DNA of 33,684 nucleotides from NCBI GenBank assembly GCA_030613025.1, contig JAUWMT010000030.1, forward strand, positions 1-33,684. The letters run 5' to 3'. The translations under genes and the position numbers were made by a program. Source of the DNA: Candidatus Cloacimonadota bacterium. GTDB taxonomy: Bacteria; Cloacimonadota; Cloacimonadia; JGIOTU-2. Shown one piece after another: positions 32,423-33,684 of this stretch (its first letter is position 1; each line of letters starts with the position of its first letter). The notes beneath the pieces were generated by a model. The model had not been told where the DNA came from. It ran no database searches and saw only the letters and a program-made list of their open reading frames with translations.

Positions 32423-33307
32423 CTATGTATTATTTATGAGTATTAAAACTCGATCTAAATCATTGTAGTCCTTCTTAATGTCAATGATTTTGTAATTATA
32501 TTGTTCTGTCAGCTTAGAGAGTTCTTCTTTTTGATATGCTCCGATCTCAAAAAATATTCGACCATTCTTTTTGAGATATTTCTCAGCATTCTGTAAAATT
32601 TTGTCATAGAATTCCAGCCCGTCCTCTTTCGCAAAAAGCGCCTCTCTCGGTTCGTGATCCCTGACCTCTTTTGGTAATTCCTTGAATTCCTTTTCACTGA
32701 TATAGGGTGGATTGGAAATGATACAGTCGTACGTACCTGTGACTTTATCAAAAATATTGGAATGCAATAATGAAATATTCTCGATTTTCATATTATCAAT
32801 ATTCTTCTTGGCGAGTTTTAATGCTTTTTCTGAAATATCCGTTGCAACAATTTGAATATCCTTTTCTGAATCTTTGAAAGAATTACTTATCGAAACAGGA
32901 ATATTTCCAGAGCCGGTACCGATGTCCAGAAGCGACCACGTATTTTGGGATGACTCCTTAATATATGAGATAAATGCATCGACAAGGATCTCTGTTTCCG
33001 GTCGCGGAATTAGAACTCCTTCCTCAACGAAAAAAGAAATTCCATAGAATTCTGTAGAGCCGAGAAGATATTGAATAGGATAGTGGGCAGCCCTGCTTTT
33101 GATAAGTTTTTTTATGTTTGATAAATTTTTCTCAGCAAGGGGTTTGTCGTATTTCAGATATAGATCGAGGCGGGAGCATTCCAGCACGTGAGCAATGAGC
33201 AGTTCTGCATTCAGGTGGGGGGAAGGAATATCTTTTTCTGTGAAGTAATCCGATGTCCAGAAAAGCACATCTTTGACTGTCCATATTTTATTGTCTTGCA
33301 ATGCCAT
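32423..33307 (-). CDS. prmC: Release factor glutamine methyltransferase
   Basis: PrmC methylates the glutamine of the GGQ motif in release factors RF1 and RF2 with S-adenosylmethionine. The N-terminal helical domain (1-95) is followed by PRPETE (101-106), the SAM loop LLDIGTGSGNIPVSI (127-141), ATDISEKAL and the catalytic SNPPYI (198-203). I chose ATG 33307 (MALQDNKIWTVKDVL) because it gives the normal length (294) and the expected start; the frame stays open back to 33400, but that extra part contains the promoter block and has no family similarity. It heads the operon with murA and pgpA. In many bacteria prmC sits with prfA; here it does not. Confidence 0.95.
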   Translation of the reverse strand: MALQDNKIWTVKDVLFWTSDYFTEKDIPSPHLNAELLIAHVLECSRLDLYLKYDKPLAEKNLSNIKKLIKSRAAHYPIQYLLGSTEFYGISFFVEEGVLIPRPETEILVDAFISYIKESSQNTWSLLDIGTGSGNIPVSISNSFKDSEKDIQIVATDISEKALKLAKKNIDNMKIENISLLHSNIFDKVTGTYDCIISNPPYISEKEFKELPKEVRDHEPREALFAKEDGLEFYDKILQNAEKYLKKNGRIFFEIGAYQKEELSKLTEQYNYKIIDIKKDYNDLDRVLILINNT

Positions 33308-33311
33308 AGTA

Positions 33312-33351
33312 TGAGTAAAGAAGAGTGGAGAGAAATTGTTGTCAAATTTAT
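33312..33351 (-). promoter_or_regulatory. Promoter of the prmC-murA-pgpA operon
   Basis: On the minus strand TTGACA (33345-33340) lies in AAATTTGACAACAATT, identical to the block at 30648-30631. The -10 is uncertain: TTCTTT at a spacing of 17 or TTTACT at 20. The -35 starts 38 bases before ATG 33307, so the leader must be very short. Confidence 0.45.
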
Positions 33352-33383
33352 GTGGATTGATGGTGTTGCCAATAGCTCTGATG

Positions 33384-33412
33384 CTCGTTCCCAAGTTCAA
33401 CTTTGGAACGAG
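33384..33412. repeat. Intergenic palindrome, GTTCC type
   Basis: CTCGTTCC (33384-33391) pairs with GGAACGAG (33405-33412); AAGTT and AACTT form an inner stem after one C/T mismatch. It is a relative of the element at 6400. The rest of 33308-33655 is AT-rich intergenic DNA in which I see no gene. Confidence 0.65.
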
Positions 33413-33655
33413 ATAAGTTTATATGAAAAGCTATTATATGATAATGTATTTCGTTGATGAATTAATTTATCTTGCTATTTAAGAATTTCTATATTAGACA
33501 TTGAAAACTAAGATAGTTCTATTAATCTTTTATTTTTTCAAATATTGATGAGTTCACTCTAAAAACCTTTCAATATAGTTCACAAAATACTTTACACAAA
33601 GTAATGATCAAATATTAGTATGGTTAAATAAGTAATATTTTTTAAGGAAATCACT

Positions 33656-33684
33656 ATGTTTCATACGAACGAAAATCATATACA
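33656..33684 (+). CDS. Possible start of a coding region (runs off the window)
   Basis: ATG 33656 begins MFHTNENHI and stays open to the edge. AAGGA at 33644-33648, seven bases upstream, is a reasonable Shine-Dalgarno, and the DNA before it is AT-rich as expected for a promoter. Only nine codons are visible, so neither reality nor function can be judged. Confidence 0.35.

Noticed and set aside
33308-33400. N-terminal extension of prmC to 33400
   Set aside because: The extension spans the promoter block and lacks family similarity; ATG 33307 gives the normal protein.
1-33684. CRISPR array, defence island or prophage
   Set aside because: No regularly spaced direct repeats, cas, restriction, toxin-antitoxin, integrase or phage structural genes were recognised.

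Overview
The window reads as a low-GC bacterial chromosome segment from the FCB (Fibrobacterota-Chlorobiota-Bacteroidota) superphylum. A Cloacimonadota-like organism fits best. This rests on the YPNP-type C-terminal sorting domains of two secreted proteins, a caspase/PEGA/FGE-type mosaic protein, many signal peptides and lipoproteins, and AT-rich intergenic DNA with interspersed palindromes. The taxonomic call is an inference, because no 16S rRNA or other strong marker lies in the window.

Layout. Positions 1-140 hold the edge of an insertion sequence, with the start of a transposase on the minus strand. Positions 366-6314 are a tight plus-strand block: a secreted TPR protein, glyQ (glycyl-tRNA synthetase alpha, with no glyS beside it), a degenerate nucleotidyltransferase-like protein, a HI0933/YhiN flavoprotein, a PHP phosphoesterase and a metallo-beta-lactamase-fold hydrolase. 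After a palindrome-rich gap come guaA and a 947-residue parvulin/SurA-like periplasmic protein, then tRNA-Phe, pdxA and rnhB. Positions 12700-23000 are the accessory, envelope-facing part: a PEGA/FGE-fold protein carrying the scar of a deleted caspase domain, a secreted heparinase-like polysaccharide lyase, a 989-residue repeat lipoprotein translationally coupled to an outer-membrane barrel-like protein, and a secreted CBM96-like protein. Two of these secreted proteins end in type-9-secretion-type sorting domains.

From 23045 on, the content is mostly housekeeping: a small minus-strand membrane-anchored protein; the plus-strand series htrA-like protease, murJ and uvrC; and two minus-strand operons. 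One is prmC-murA-pgpA. The other is an OsmC-family gene, purC, a lone receiver-domain response regulator and a small unknown gene, ending at a clear terminator. Several genes share one theme: cell-envelope building and quality control (murJ, murA, pgpA, the HtrA-like protease, the SurA-like protein) and export of surface proteins.

The most notable items are: (1) an in-frame excision of almost the whole caspase domain from the PEGA/FGE protein; (2) a tRNA-Phe with C instead of the near-universal U at position 33; (3) the lipoprotein/barrel pair, which may be an uncharacterised outer-membrane complex; (4) a family of intergenic palindromes whose stems differ by compensating changes; (5) two minus-strand operons with the same -35 block at the same short distance from their start codons. 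No CRISPR array, reverse transcriptase, integrase or defence cassette was recognised.
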